From the NCBI GenBank assembly GCA_051646285.1, contig JBOFCU010000058.1:1-10155 (forward strand): a stretch of 10,155 bases of DNA. Direction: 5' to 3'. Below are positions 1 through 6,203 of the stretch, one piece after another. Numbering within the stretch: position 1 is the stretch's first letter; every line of letters starts with the position of its first letter. The notes under the pieces are model-generated. The model ran no database searches. It was not told the origin of the DNA and saw only the letters and a program-made list of their open reading frames with translations. A program made the position numbers and the translations under genes. The DNA comes from Terrirubrum sp051646285 (lineage in GTDB: Bacteria > Pseudomonadota > Alphaproteobacteria > Rhizobiales > Beijerinckiaceae).

Positions 1-124
1 GCGGCTGGCGCGATGGCGGCACTGATTCATAAATATGCGGGCCACCAAGAAGGGCCGTGAGCGGCGCATCGGCAGCCAGCGCCGCAATCAATGCGCCTTG
101 CATGGCAAAAGAGGGCTGCGTCAT
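1..124 (-). CDS. DUF3168 family tail terminator, GTA gp8-like (N-terminal part, runs off the left edge)
   Basis: Only the first 41 codons are present. The visible protein has a short helix-like start (MTQPSFAMQGALIAALAADA), then PLTALLGGPHIYESVPPSRQP. The 'L-x-G-x-x-I-Y-x-x-V-P' pattern is typical of the start of DUF3168 proteins, which cap the tail tube at the head-tail joint in siphovirus-like particles and GTAs. The start ATG overlaps the stop of the upstream adaptor gene in an ATGA tetranucleotide (121-124), and a GAGG ribosome-binding site lies 7 bases upstream, so the start is well supported and translation is probably coupled. Position after the adaptor gene fits g8 of the GTA order. 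The rest of the protein lies outside the window, so the family call rests on the N-terminus and on context. Confidence 0.8.
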   Translation of the reverse strand, partial: MTQPSFAMQGALIAALAADAPLTALLGGPHIYESVPPSRQP

Positions 125-474
125 GGCCGCACCTCTTCCACCAAAACCGCAAGATAGCGCCGCATCGCATCAGCATCTGCAATGGCATGAACATGGAAAA
201 TGCGCGCGTCGGATGTTATGCGGCTTGCGGTATCAATATCATTGCGCCAGCGCATGATGATGCGATGGGTGGACAGTTGCGCAGCACGGCCTTCCATAAC
301 AGCGCGGTCCATGGACAGCGGCTGAATGGAGGCCCATACCGTCTCAACCGGATTATAATGGCGCTCCATTCCACCCGCTCCATCATCGCTGTCAGCGGGC
401 TGCGCGATCGTGACACGATGGCGCATGGCGCCAATGGTCAATTTTTTTATGGCATTCACGAGACCTGCACTCAT
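121..474 (-). CDS. Phage head-tail adaptor (SPP1 gp16 / HK97 gp10-like stopper), GTA gp7-like
   Basis: A 117-residue protein. The conserved features of the head-tail adaptor (head closure) family are visible: an N-terminal 'RHRVTIAQPA' strand, a 'VWASIQPLS' strand in the middle, and 'HRIIMRW...DIDTASRIT' followed by 'RIFHVHAIAD' near the C-terminus. These small beta-barrel proteins close the portal-connector channel and hold the tail. The ATG at 474 overlaps the connector gene's stop by one base (TGATG), with AGGA 7 bases upstream. A GTG three bases earlier (477) is a possible alternative. The gene ends in an ATGA overlap with the DUF3168 gene. Length and order match g7 of GTA clusters. Family assignment is from motif and synteny, not from an alignment. 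Confidence 0.85.
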   Translation of the reverse strand: MSAGLVNAIKKLTIGAMRHRVTIAQPADSDDGAGGMERHYNPVETVWASIQPLSMDRAVMEGRAAQLSTHRIIMRWRNDIDTASRITSDARIFHVHAIADADAMRRYLAVLVEEVRP

Positions 475-1043
475 CACGAAATCCTCACGCGGCGATAAGG
501 CGCGATGCGCGCCACAACATCGGGCGGCAGCGGCGGCTCCATGTTTGGCTCGTCGCCCCGCTTTTCAAACCAGTGCGCGGTGAGGCGCTTGACGGCCTGC
601 ACCAGATCAGCCGGAACCATAGCGGCTGCCGTGCCTGTTCCGGCTGTCACATCAATTTCGATGCCTGCCAGCGCGCGGGCCGGCACCGGCAGCACATGCG
701 TCAATGCAATCCGTGGCGGATCGCTGCGCACATCCAGCTCATAGGCGGTGGCGGCAATTGTTTCGCTGGTGGACAAGCCGGTGAAGACGCGGATCGCATC
801 GCAGCTGATGAGGGGCCGCAGCGGCACGCGCACAATGCCGTTGGCCGGCCAGGAATCGAGCACCAGGCGCCACTTTTGCGACACAAGGATTTGCCCTGAT
901 GCCGCCTCCACGGTAAGTCTGGCAGCAGAAATCAGTTTGCTGATCACGCCGTCTTCATCAGCGGTTGTGATGCGCAACCAGTCTTTCATGTCGGCGAGCG
1001 AAACCGGCTCGACCACCGGGCCTTCAAGCAAAAAGGGTGTCAT
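474..1043 (-). CDS. Head-tail connector protein (gp6-like), GTA gp6-like
   Basis: A 189-residue protein. Its start (EPVSLADMKDWLRI at residues 12-25, then DEDGVISKLISAARLTVE) is the standard opening of phage gp6-like head-tail connectors: 'V-S-L-x-x-x-K-x-x-L-R', then an acidic 'D-x-x-I-x-x-L-I-x-A-A-R' helix. The C-terminal half has 'DLVQAVKRLTAHWFEKR', the usual terminal helix of the family. Such proteins form a ring below the portal. The chosen ATG (1043) fits the family N-terminus; the frame stays open to 1211, but that extension is only antisense to the protease gene. Ribosome-binding sequence is weak (GGAA about 8 bases upstream). In other GTA clusters this gene directly follows the capsid gene. 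Here 1.65 kb of opposite-strand protease genes separates them, so the gene must either be reached by long read-through or have its own promoter inside the protease gene. Confidence 0.88.
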   Translation of the reverse strand: MTPFLLEGPVVEPVSLADMKDWLRITTADEDGVISKLISAARLTVEAASGQILVSQKWRLVLDSWPANGIVRVPLRPLISCDAIRVFTGLSTSETIAATAYELDVRSDPPRIALTHVLPVPARALAGIEIDVTAGTGTAAAMVPADLVQAVKRLTAHWFEKRGDEPNMEPPLPPDVVARIAPYRRVRIS

Positions 1044-1770
1044 GCGTTTTTCCGCTTTCAAATTAAATCTGCTGGCGATGGTTCTGTGCGCGGCCTCGCC
1101 AGCGCACGCGATTATCAATGGTGCGCCGGATACAGCGGGTGCTGCGCAAGCGGCGATGGTGCTGAATGACCGGGGCGGATTTTGCACCGGTATTTTTATT
1201 GATGCGCGCACATTGCTGACAGCGGCACATTGTGTAGCCGGTGCGCAGGTGCGTGTGCTGCTGGATGGCCAGCTTGTCGTACCGCAGTCCGTCGCCGCCC
1301 ATCCGCGTTTTCAGGCGCGCGCCATTTCTGCACGCCAGCAATCCATTGATCTGGCGCTGGTGCAGCTGGCACAGGGCACTGCCGCCGCGGCCGCTGCATT
1401 GCGCGCCAGTGCGCCGCCGCAACCCGGCAGCGCTATTGATGCGCGCGGATTTGGATTAACCCGCGAAGGCGATGCAAAAAGCACCGGGCAGTATCATCGC
1501 GCGGCCCTTACCGTCACCGCGCCTTATGGCGTGGGCAAATTGCTGGTGTGGGCGCAGGCCGCCGATAAAAAAATACGTGGCGGATGCCAGGGCGATTCCG
1601 GCGGTCCGATGCATGATGACAGTGGTGCCGTGATTGCCGTCATCAGCTGGTCCACCGGCCAGAACGGCGCGCAATGCGGTCATTATACGCAAGGCATCCT
1701 GCTTGGCCCGCACAGGGGCTGGATTGATTCGACACTGGCAAAATGGGGCGTGACTGCACAATGGCGTTAG
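1042..1770 (+). CDS. Secreted trypsin-like (S1 family) serine protease, first of a tandem pair
   Basis: A 242-residue exported endopeptidase. Residues 1-23 form a Sec signal peptide ending in AHA. The mature chain would start IINGAPD, equivalent to the IVGG new N-terminus of active trypsins. The catalytic triad is complete: His63 in LTAAHC, Asp103 in SIDLALVQL and Ser186 in GCQGDSGGP. Cysteines fit two disulfides (48-64 and 182-212). The residue at chymotrypsin position 189 is Gly180, not Asp, so trypsin-like Arg/Lys specificity is not expected. The start is set by the signal peptide and an AGGG five bases upstream; the longer open frame to 748 is antisense to the connector gene. The ATG shares the CATG at 1041-1044 with the connector start on the other strand. 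No clear promoter is visible inside the connector gene. The natural substrate is unknown. It is a close-motif paralogue of the next gene and lies inside a GTA-like head operon. Confidence 0.93.
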   Translation: MRFSAFKLNLLAMVLCAASPAHAIINGAPDTAGAAQAAMVLNDRGGFCTGIFIDARTLLTAAHCVAGAQVRVLLDGQLVVPQSVAAHPRFQARAISARQQSIDLALVQLAQGTAAAAAALRASAPPQPGSAIDARGFGLTREGDAKSTGQYHRAALTVTAPYGVGKLLVWAQAADKKIRGGCQGDSGGPMHDDSGAVIAVISWSTGQNGAQCGHYTQGILLGPHRGWIDSTLAKWGVTAQWR

Positions 1771-1835
1771 GATGTGCCAGCACAATCAGCGCCCTTCAGC
1801 TCGACGGCGCGGGTGGTTTGCGGCATAAGCCTGCC

Positions 1836-2669
1836 ATGAAACGCATTGTATTTATTGTAGCCTTTCTTGCTGGTGCCATTGTGCCGGCGCAGGCGATTGT
1901 GGGTGCGACGCCATCAAAAGATCCCGATGGGGTGCGCCGCCATACGGTCGCGATCATGTTTGAACGCGGCTTGTGCACCGGCGTTCTGATCGCGCGTGAC
2001 ATGATTGTAACGGCGGCCCATTGTTTTGTTGGCAATACGCCGCGCGTTGTCGTTGCGCTTGATCCGCAATTCAGGCCGCGATTTCTTAAAATCCGCACAG
2101 CGGCCTCGCATCCCTCGTTTCAGCACGCCAAAACGCCTGTGCAATCGGCCGGTATTGATCTGGCCGTCGTGCAACTCGCGCAGCCCGCTCCGGATGACAT
2201 GGCTCCAGCAGGCATTGGCGGATTTGATGAGCGCGGCGACGTTTTTATTGCAGGCTTCGGCATTGGCCATGCGCGTGACAGCAAGGCTGGTGTGTTGCGC
2301 GGGGCTTTTTTGCGCGCCCGCGCGGTGGACTGGAAAAGCCACCGGCTGATCGCTGCGATCGGCACCGATGGGCAGAATGCGAAAATTGGCACCGGCGGCT
2401 GCCGGGGCGATTCCGGCGGGCCGCTTTATGCGCAAGATACCGGCGCTGTTGTGGGCATTGTCAGCTGGTCATCAGGTACACCGGGCAAAAAGAATTCCTG
2501 TGGCGGGTTGACGGTTGCAACGGCGCTGGGTGACCATCAGGCGTGGGTTTCGCAGACCGTTGCCGGTTTGCGGCGCAGTGGCAGTGGCCAGATGCAGGCA
2601 CCGTCATTCTTGCCGAATATCTTTGGCCGGGGGAGCGCGGGCGCGCCCCCGCCGGCCTGGCGTGAGTAA
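1836..2669 (+). CDS. Secreted trypsin-like (S1 family) serine protease, second of a tandem pair
   Basis: A 277-residue exported protease. Residues 1-20 form a signal peptide ending in AQA; the mature protein would start IVGATPS. The triad is His62 (VTAAHC), Asp108 (GIDLAVVQL) and Ser193 (GCRGDSGGP). Cysteines 47-63 and 189-222 match the two core disulfides. Gly187 occupies the specificity position (189 in chymotrypsin numbering), as in the first protease. Shared phrases with that paralogue (CTG near the start, ID-LA-VQLAQ, SWS-x-G) point to tandem duplication followed by divergence. A Gly/Pro/Ser-rich C-terminal tail of about 30 residues (from about residue 248) is absent from the first copy. 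The gap from the first gene is 65 bases, so they are probably co-transcribed. No good ribosome-binding site is visible before this ATG; the start was chosen because it begins the signal peptide. The stop lies 24 bases from the convergent capsid gene's stop. Confidence 0.93.
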   Translation: MKRIVFIVAFLAGAIVPAQAIVGATPSKDPDGVRRHTVAIMFERGLCTGVLIARDMIVTAAHCFVGNTPRVVVALDPQFRPRFLKIRTAASHPSFQHAKTPVQSAGIDLAVVQLAQPAPDDMAPAGIGGFDERGDVFIAGFGIGHARDSKAGVLRGAFLRARAVDWKSHRLIAAIGTDGQNAKIGTGGCRGDSGGPLYAQDTGAVVGIVSWSSGTPGKKNSCGGLTVATALGDHQAWVSQTVAGLRRSGSGQMQAPSFLPNIFGRGSAGAPPPAWRE

Positions 2670-2682
2670 ACAGTTACTTTTT
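2664..2682 (+). terminator. Weak terminator-like hairpin at the end of the protease pair
   Basis: AGTAA (2665-2669, containing the stop codon) can pair with TTACT (2674-2678) across a four-base loop, followed by a run of five T. The stem is short and AT-rich, so termination would be inefficient at best. It is the only terminator-like structure in the 24-base gap between the two convergent genes. Confidence 0.25.
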
Positions 2683-2693
2683 GGTGGTGCGTT

Positions 2694-3944
2694 TTACGAC
2701 ACGCCGAATTTCATCAGCTTGATGGCCTCGAAATCCTGAATACCGCCGCCAACGCGTTTCGTCGTGTAAAACAGCACATATGGCTTGGCGGTGTAGGGAT
2801 CACGCAGCACGCGCAGGCCAGCCCGGTCAACGATGAGATAGCCGCGCTTGAAATCACCAAAGGCAATGGCATGGCTGTCAGCCGCGATATCCGGCATTTC
2901 CTCCACCTCGACGATGGGGAAGCCCATGAGCTGGGCTGGCGCACCGGCGCTGCTCGGCGGGGTCCACAAATATTCACCCGTGGAGGCCTTGAATTTCCGC
3001 ACCGCCGCCTGCGTCTTGCGGTTCATGACGAATGTGCCGTTCTGCCGGTATGATCCGCGCAGGGCGTAAATCAGATCGATGAGCTGATCTGACGGATTGC
3101 TCGCAGCGAAATTGCCGGCGACGCCAGTGGGAATATATCCAACATTGCCCCAGCTCCAGGCGTTGTTGTTCACCTTGGTATAATTGAGAAAGCCGCGTGG
3201 CTGATTGGTGCCTGTGCCATTGACCAGAGCCGCACTCTCCTGCTCGGCAAAGGTGGTTTCAATTTCATCGGCGAGCCACTGGTCAATATCAACAATGGCA
3301 TCGTCGAGCAGTGACTGGGTTGCTGCCGGCATGGCATACAATTCCATGGCCGGGAACGACAATTCCGCCAGCACGGGTGAAGCGCTCTGCGGGCGCGCGG
3401 CGGTTTCACCAACCCAGCCAGCGGCGGCGCCCGTGGTGGAGTAGGCCTTTTTGTACACGTTCACCGAGACGCGGCGCACCGAAGCGATGGCGCGGATCGG
3501 CGAAAGCAAGGACAAGCGGCGCAGCACTTCCTCTTCGGTGTTGGGCGGCGACAAATAACCACCATCCGGGCCGGAGCCGACCGACAGCGCCTTTTCCTCC
3601 AGCGCTTTCAGGCCGGAAAATTCACCAGCCCGCACATAGGTATCGAATGCCTTCTTGTGTTCGAGATCAATCACCGCATGGGCTGCATCCGTAGCGCCGC
3701 CAAGGGCTGGACGGGCGCGTTTCAGGGCGAGATCATCCACACGCCGCCGGGTGTCATCGAGCGCGCGGTCGATGCGCGACAATTTTTCATCCGTGAGCGG
3801 ATCGGCAGCTCCGCGCTTTTCAATCTGGCGCAGGCGGTCATCATTTTCGGCGCGATAGGATTCGAATGTCCGCGACAATTCATCAAATGCAGCGACGGCA
3901 TCAGTGCCGATGGCCTTGATTTCCGGTGTCATCGAATGGGTCAT
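2694..3944 (-). CDS. HK97-fold major capsid protein, GTA gp5-like
   Basis: A 416-residue phage capsid family protein, the shell subunit. Residues 1 to about 110 are charged and helical (FESYRAENDDRLRQIEKRG, then ALDDTRRRVDDLAL), like the delta/scaffolding domain that the prohead protease removes. The HK97-fold core follows: GPDGGYLSPP (residues 125-134), SLLSPIRAIASVR, GWVGETAARPQS, LYAMPAATQSLLDDA, FAEQESAALVNGTGTNQPRG, and the C-terminal MGFPIVEVEEMPD and FGDFKRGYLIVDRAGLRVLRD. These are hallmark phrases of GTA and related capsids. The start ATG overlaps the protease stop in ATGA, with AAGGA six bases upstream; the open frame continues to 4097, but only as antisense-like sequence. Upstream neighbour is the maturation protease. 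Downstream, where the connector should be, is the opposite-strand protease pair. Confidence 0.95.
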   Translation of the reverse strand: MTHSMTPEIKAIGTDAVAAFDELSRTFESYRAENDDRLRQIEKRGAADPLTDEKLSRIDRALDDTRRRVDDLALKRARPALGGATDAAHAVIDLEHKKAFDTYVRAGEFSGLKALEEKALSVGSGPDGGYLSPPNTEEEVLRRLSLLSPIRAIASVRRVSVNVYKKAYSTTGAAAGWVGETAARPQSASPVLAELSFPAMELYAMPAATQSLLDDAIVDIDQWLADEIETTFAEQESAALVNGTGTNQPRGFLNYTKVNNNAWSWGNVGYIPTGVAGNFAASNPSDQLIDLIYALRGSYRQNGTFVMNRKTQAAVRKFKASTGEYLWTPPSSAGAPAQLMGFPIVEVEEMPDIAADSHAIAFGDFKRGYLIVDRAGLRVLRDPYTAKPYVLFYTTKRVGGGIQDFEAIKLMKFGVS

Positions 3945-4516
3945 GAAAAAGTCCTTGGCTGGAGTAGAGATTGGGTGGCGCGCCGGATGGCTCCAGCAAG
4001 CGCAGCAGACTGGCCGTCGGGCAGACCGGCATCGCGCGGGACGGCATGCACACGCGCTCCGGGAAGCATGGGAAATGTCACGATGGATATTTCCCACAGA
4101 TCAACAGCATAAAGCCGGCGCGGCGCACCACGTGCGGGCGTGCGCGCCCGCTCGGCCTTGAAGCCGATCGACAAACCATCGACTGCACCTTCGCGCACCA
4201 GCGCATAGACATCGCGGGCGCGCTCCACTGCATGATTGAGACGGCCGCGCACGAAAAGGCCGCGGCTGTCTTCACGGATGGACAGCCACACGCCGATGGG
4301 CTGGGCCGCATCATGCTGCCACAGCATGCGAATGCCGCTGATGCCGCGCCGCGCCAGCGATTGTGAAAAAGCGCCGGGTTCAACACTATCGCGCGCCATA
4401 TCGGTGACGCCGAACAGGGAGGCGTAGCCCTCAATGAGTCCGTCTCCTGGCAGTCTGCCATCAGGATTCACCCACTGAACCGGCGTGCGGGATGGCACCA
4501 TCACTGCTGCCGTCAT
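3941..4516 (-). CDS. HK97 family prohead (maturation) protease, GTA gp4-like
   Basis: A 191-residue capsid maturation protease of the HK97 prohead family (peptidase U35/S78). Visible family features are GLIEGYASLFG (residues 26-36), DSVEPGAFSQSL, the catalytic His68 in MLWQHDAAQPIG, catalytic Ser116 in VDGLSIGF, and the acidic DLWEISIVTFPM (residues 139-150) that supplies the third active-site region. It cleaves the capsid protein's N-terminal domain during head assembly. The ATG at 4516 overlaps the stop of the 64-residue gene upstream (ATGA, 4513-4516), and the stop overlaps the capsid ATG in the same way, so the three are probably translationally coupled. The frame is open to 4687, but the sequence upstream of the chosen ATG does not resemble the family and belongs to the preceding gene in another frame. 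Confidence 0.93.
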   Translation of the reverse strand: MTAAVMVPSRTPVQWVNPDGRLPGDGLIEGYASLFGVTDMARDSVEPGAFSQSLARRGISGIRMLWQHDAAQPIGVWLSIREDSRGLFVRGRLNHAVERARDVYALVREGAVDGLSIGFKAERARTPARGAPRRLYAVDLWEISIVTFPMLPGARVHAVPRDAGLPDGQSAALAGAIRRATQSLLQPRTFS

Positions 4517-4707
4517 GCCTTGCCGCCTTTGCTGGATGGGCGCGCGGGGCGGATGGCAGGCTTGCGGCCCGCATTCTTTCCAAGATTGCCAACGGCGACA
4601 AAAAAATTGCGGATCGCAGCATCTGGCCGCGGGGTTTGCGGCTGGGCCGATTGCTTTGGCGCATTGGGCCCGGCCAGCGCCTTGCATTCACGCGAATGCG
4701 CATTCAT
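4513..4707 (-). CDS. Small basic protein of unknown function between membrane protein and prohead protease
   Basis: A 64-residue protein that I do not recognise. It is basic and rich in Ala, Pro, Lys and Arg, with no membrane segment; the only hydrophobic stretch is IRNFFVAVGNLG (residues 32-43), flanked by low-complexity, probably disordered, sequence. It is likely real because it has the best ribosome-binding site in the window (AAAGGAGAG about 8 bases before the ATG) and its stop overlaps the protease ATG as ATGA. It is the first gene after the intrinsic terminator at 4730-4752, so it could start a separately expressed segment with protease and capsid. It might act mainly as a short leader gene coupling ribosomes into the protease, or be a small head-assembly factor; both are inference. 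Confidence 0.6.
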   Translation of the reverse strand: MNAHSRECKALAGPNAPKQSAQPQTPRPDAAIRNFFVAVGNLGKNAGRKPAIRPARPSSKGGKA

Positions 4708-4729
4708 GCGTGCTCTCCTTTTTTTTTAG

Positions 4730-4752
4730 AAAAAAAATCCGCGCAAGCGCGG
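4730..4752 (-). terminator. Intrinsic terminator or attenuator inside the head operon
   Basis: On the minus strand CCGCGC-TT-GCGCGG (4752-4739; five pairs with a four-base loop, or six with a tight two-base loop) is followed by one A and eight T (4737-4730). This is a classic rho-independent terminator, 28 bases after the stop of the small membrane protein gene and 22 bases before the next ATG. It splits packaging genes (terminase, portal, small membrane protein) from the 64-residue gene, prohead protease and capsid. A run of nine A and an AGGAG site follow on the same strand. Confidence 0.75.
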
Positions 4753-4780
4753 CACAGATCATAGGGACGGCAGGTGCCGG

Positions 4781-5017
4781 TTATTCGACGCCGTGCGCCC
4801 GGTTGAACGCGGCCAATTCGCGGACGAAATTCTTGGCGTGCTCCTGCGCATCAGCAATATCACCGGCAGCGCGGGCGAGATTGCTATTGGCGTGAACCAG
4901 CGCCCGCACCAGAACCACGCACAGCAAGGTGCTGCACAAGGCCCACAGGGTCAGCACAATATCGGCGAAATCACCGCGCCGGATCAATTCGCTGAAGCCA
5001 AGATCAAGAGCGCTCAT
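4781..5017 (-). CDS. Small single-pass membrane protein in the GTA operon (g3.5 position)
   Basis: A 78-residue protein. A hydrophobic segment at about residues 20-40 (ADIVLTLWALCSTLLCVVLVRALV) is a clear membrane span; the remaining half (HANSNLARAAGDIADAQEHAKNFVREL) is a polar, probably amphipathic helix. Small open frames commonly sit between portal and prohead protease in GTA clusters (the g3.5 position), and their role is not established; I cannot confirm homology to a known one. The chosen ATG overlaps the end of the portal gene by 14 bases. An in-frame start further upstream (5071) would add 18 residues inside the portal gene and is less likely. No strong ribosome-binding site is visible, so translational coupling to portal is probable. 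The gene is followed by the internal terminator. Confidence 0.7.
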   Translation of the reverse strand: MSALDLGFSELIRRGDFADIVLTLWALCSTLLCVVLVRALVHANSNLARAAGDIADAQEHAKNFVRELAAFNRAHGVE

Positions 5018-6191
5018 ATTTCGACACCGGCTTTTCGGCGGAATAGCCCAAGGCCTCCCGGCGCTCTTCAACCGTCAGCAAGGAACCGGCGGCGAGAATG
5101 CGCTCCCACAAGGGTTTGCGGTCATCATTCATGCCCGGCACGGCATCAAAATCGGGCTCCATGCGCACATCTTTTGCATCTGGCCAGGCGGGCGTGAGCC
5201 ATTGCATCAGTGCATTGGAAATTTTCTGCGCCAGCGGCGCCACGGTCTGACGCCAGAAGGCGCGGTTGGCTTCCTGATAATTGGCGTAGGTGTTGTCACC
5301 CGGCAGCCCCAGCATCATCGGCGGCACACCGAAAGCAAACGCAATTTCACGCGCCGCATTATTTTTGGCGGCCAGAAAATCCATTTCCTGCGGCGACAGC
5401 GACAGCGGCTTCCAGTCCAGCCCGCCCTCCAGCAGCAGCGGGCGGCCGACATTGCGGCTGCCCTGAAAATTATCCTCCAGCTCGGCCTTCAGCCGTTCAA
5501 ACTGCGTATCCGACATATGCGCGCCGTCCGCGCCGGAATATACCAGTGCGCCGGACGGGCGGGCGGAATTGTCGAGCAGCGACTTGTTCCATTCGCTCGC
5601 CTTGTTGTGCAATTCCAGCGCGTCCATGGCCGCCTGCATCGGCGAAAATCCGAAATAATCATCCATCGGATGAAAATTGGCGAGATGCAGAATGGGTGTG
5701 ATCGGGTTACACTCCTGGCGGAACCGCAGGGGCGTGCCACTCTGGTGATATTCATACGCATCGGGCCAGCCATTCTGCCCGGCAATCAGTTTCATGCGTT
5801 CGGGCCGCAGCACATGCAATTCCCGCGGCAGGCCATCCATAAAAACGCACTGGGCATAGGCGTTGCCGGAAATCAGCAAATGCGCCGTCAGCGCTTCCAG
5901 AAACGCATGACGGTCCTGCCGGGGATTGGGATTATCCATCAGGCCGGTCATCGGATGGGTATCGAGCGCCCTGCCCCCGGCCATCAGCATAAACGGCACA
6001 TGGGCCACCGCCTCGGCAATTAGCCGCACGCAGCGGAACACGATCGGATTCTTCATGTAACCGAGATGGGTGAAGGTCTCGTGATTGCGCGCCGACCACA
6101 GGGCCTGGCGCGCCTCATACACCGCCACGAAGCCTTGCGGCTGATAGTCTTTCTTTTCCGGGACTGATTTCTTGAATGGCCACCGCAGCAT
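5004..6191 (-). CDS. Phage portal protein, HK97 family, GTA gp3-like
   Basis: A 395-residue portal subunit. It forms the twelve-part channel at the head vertex through which DNA is packaged. Family signatures are visible in order: NPIVFRCVRLIAEAVAHVPF (residues 48-67), NPNPRQDRHAFLEALTAHLLISGNAYA, LRPERMKLI, NFHPMDDYFGFSPMQAA, NKSLLDNSARPSGAL, and PLSLSPQEMDFLAAKNNAAREIAFAFGVPP leading to PMMLGLPGDNTYANYQEANRAFW. Length is normal for the family. The ATG is preceded by AAAGGG seven bases upstream and lies 12 bases after the terminase stop, so both are clearly one operon. The 3' end overlaps the small membrane protein gene by 14 bases. Confidence 0.95.
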   Translation of the reverse strand: MLRWPFKKSVPEKKDYQPQGFVAVYEARQALWSARNHETFTHLGYMKNPIVFRCVRLIAEAVAHVPFMLMAGGRALDTHPMTGLMDNPNPRQDRHAFLEALTAHLLISGNAYAQCVFMDGLPRELHVLRPERMKLIAGQNGWPDAYEYHQSGTPLRFRQECNPITPILHLANFHPMDDYFGFSPMQAAMDALELHNKASEWNKSLLDNSARPSGALVYSGADGAHMSDTQFERLKAELEDNFQGSRNVGRPLLLEGGLDWKPLSLSPQEMDFLAAKNNAAREIAFAFGVPPMMLGLPGDNTYANYQEANRAFWRQTVAPLAQKISNALMQWLTPAWPDAKDVRMEPDFDAVPGMNDDRKPLWERILAAGSLLTVEERREALGYSAEKPVSKYERS

Positions 6192-6203
6192 GAATTTACC
6201 CTT

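Noticed and set aside
748..1770. 340-residue version of the first protease starting inside the connector gene
   Set aside because: The first 98 residues are antisense to the connector gene and would bury a textbook signal peptide in the middle of the protein.
3945..4097. 51-residue N-terminal extension of the major capsid protein
   Set aside because: It overlaps the protease gene in another frame; the ATG at 3944 has AAGGA at good spacing and an ATGA overlap.
4461..4703. 80-codon minus-strand frame from an ATG four bases after the 64-residue gene's ATG
   Set aside because: It runs into the protease gene in a different frame and lacks the stop-start coupling that the 64-residue frame has.
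4929..6023. 364-codon plus-strand frame opposite the portal gene
   Set aside because: It is antisense to an unmistakable portal gene, and its His/Arg/Gln-rich composition is that of a mirror frame.
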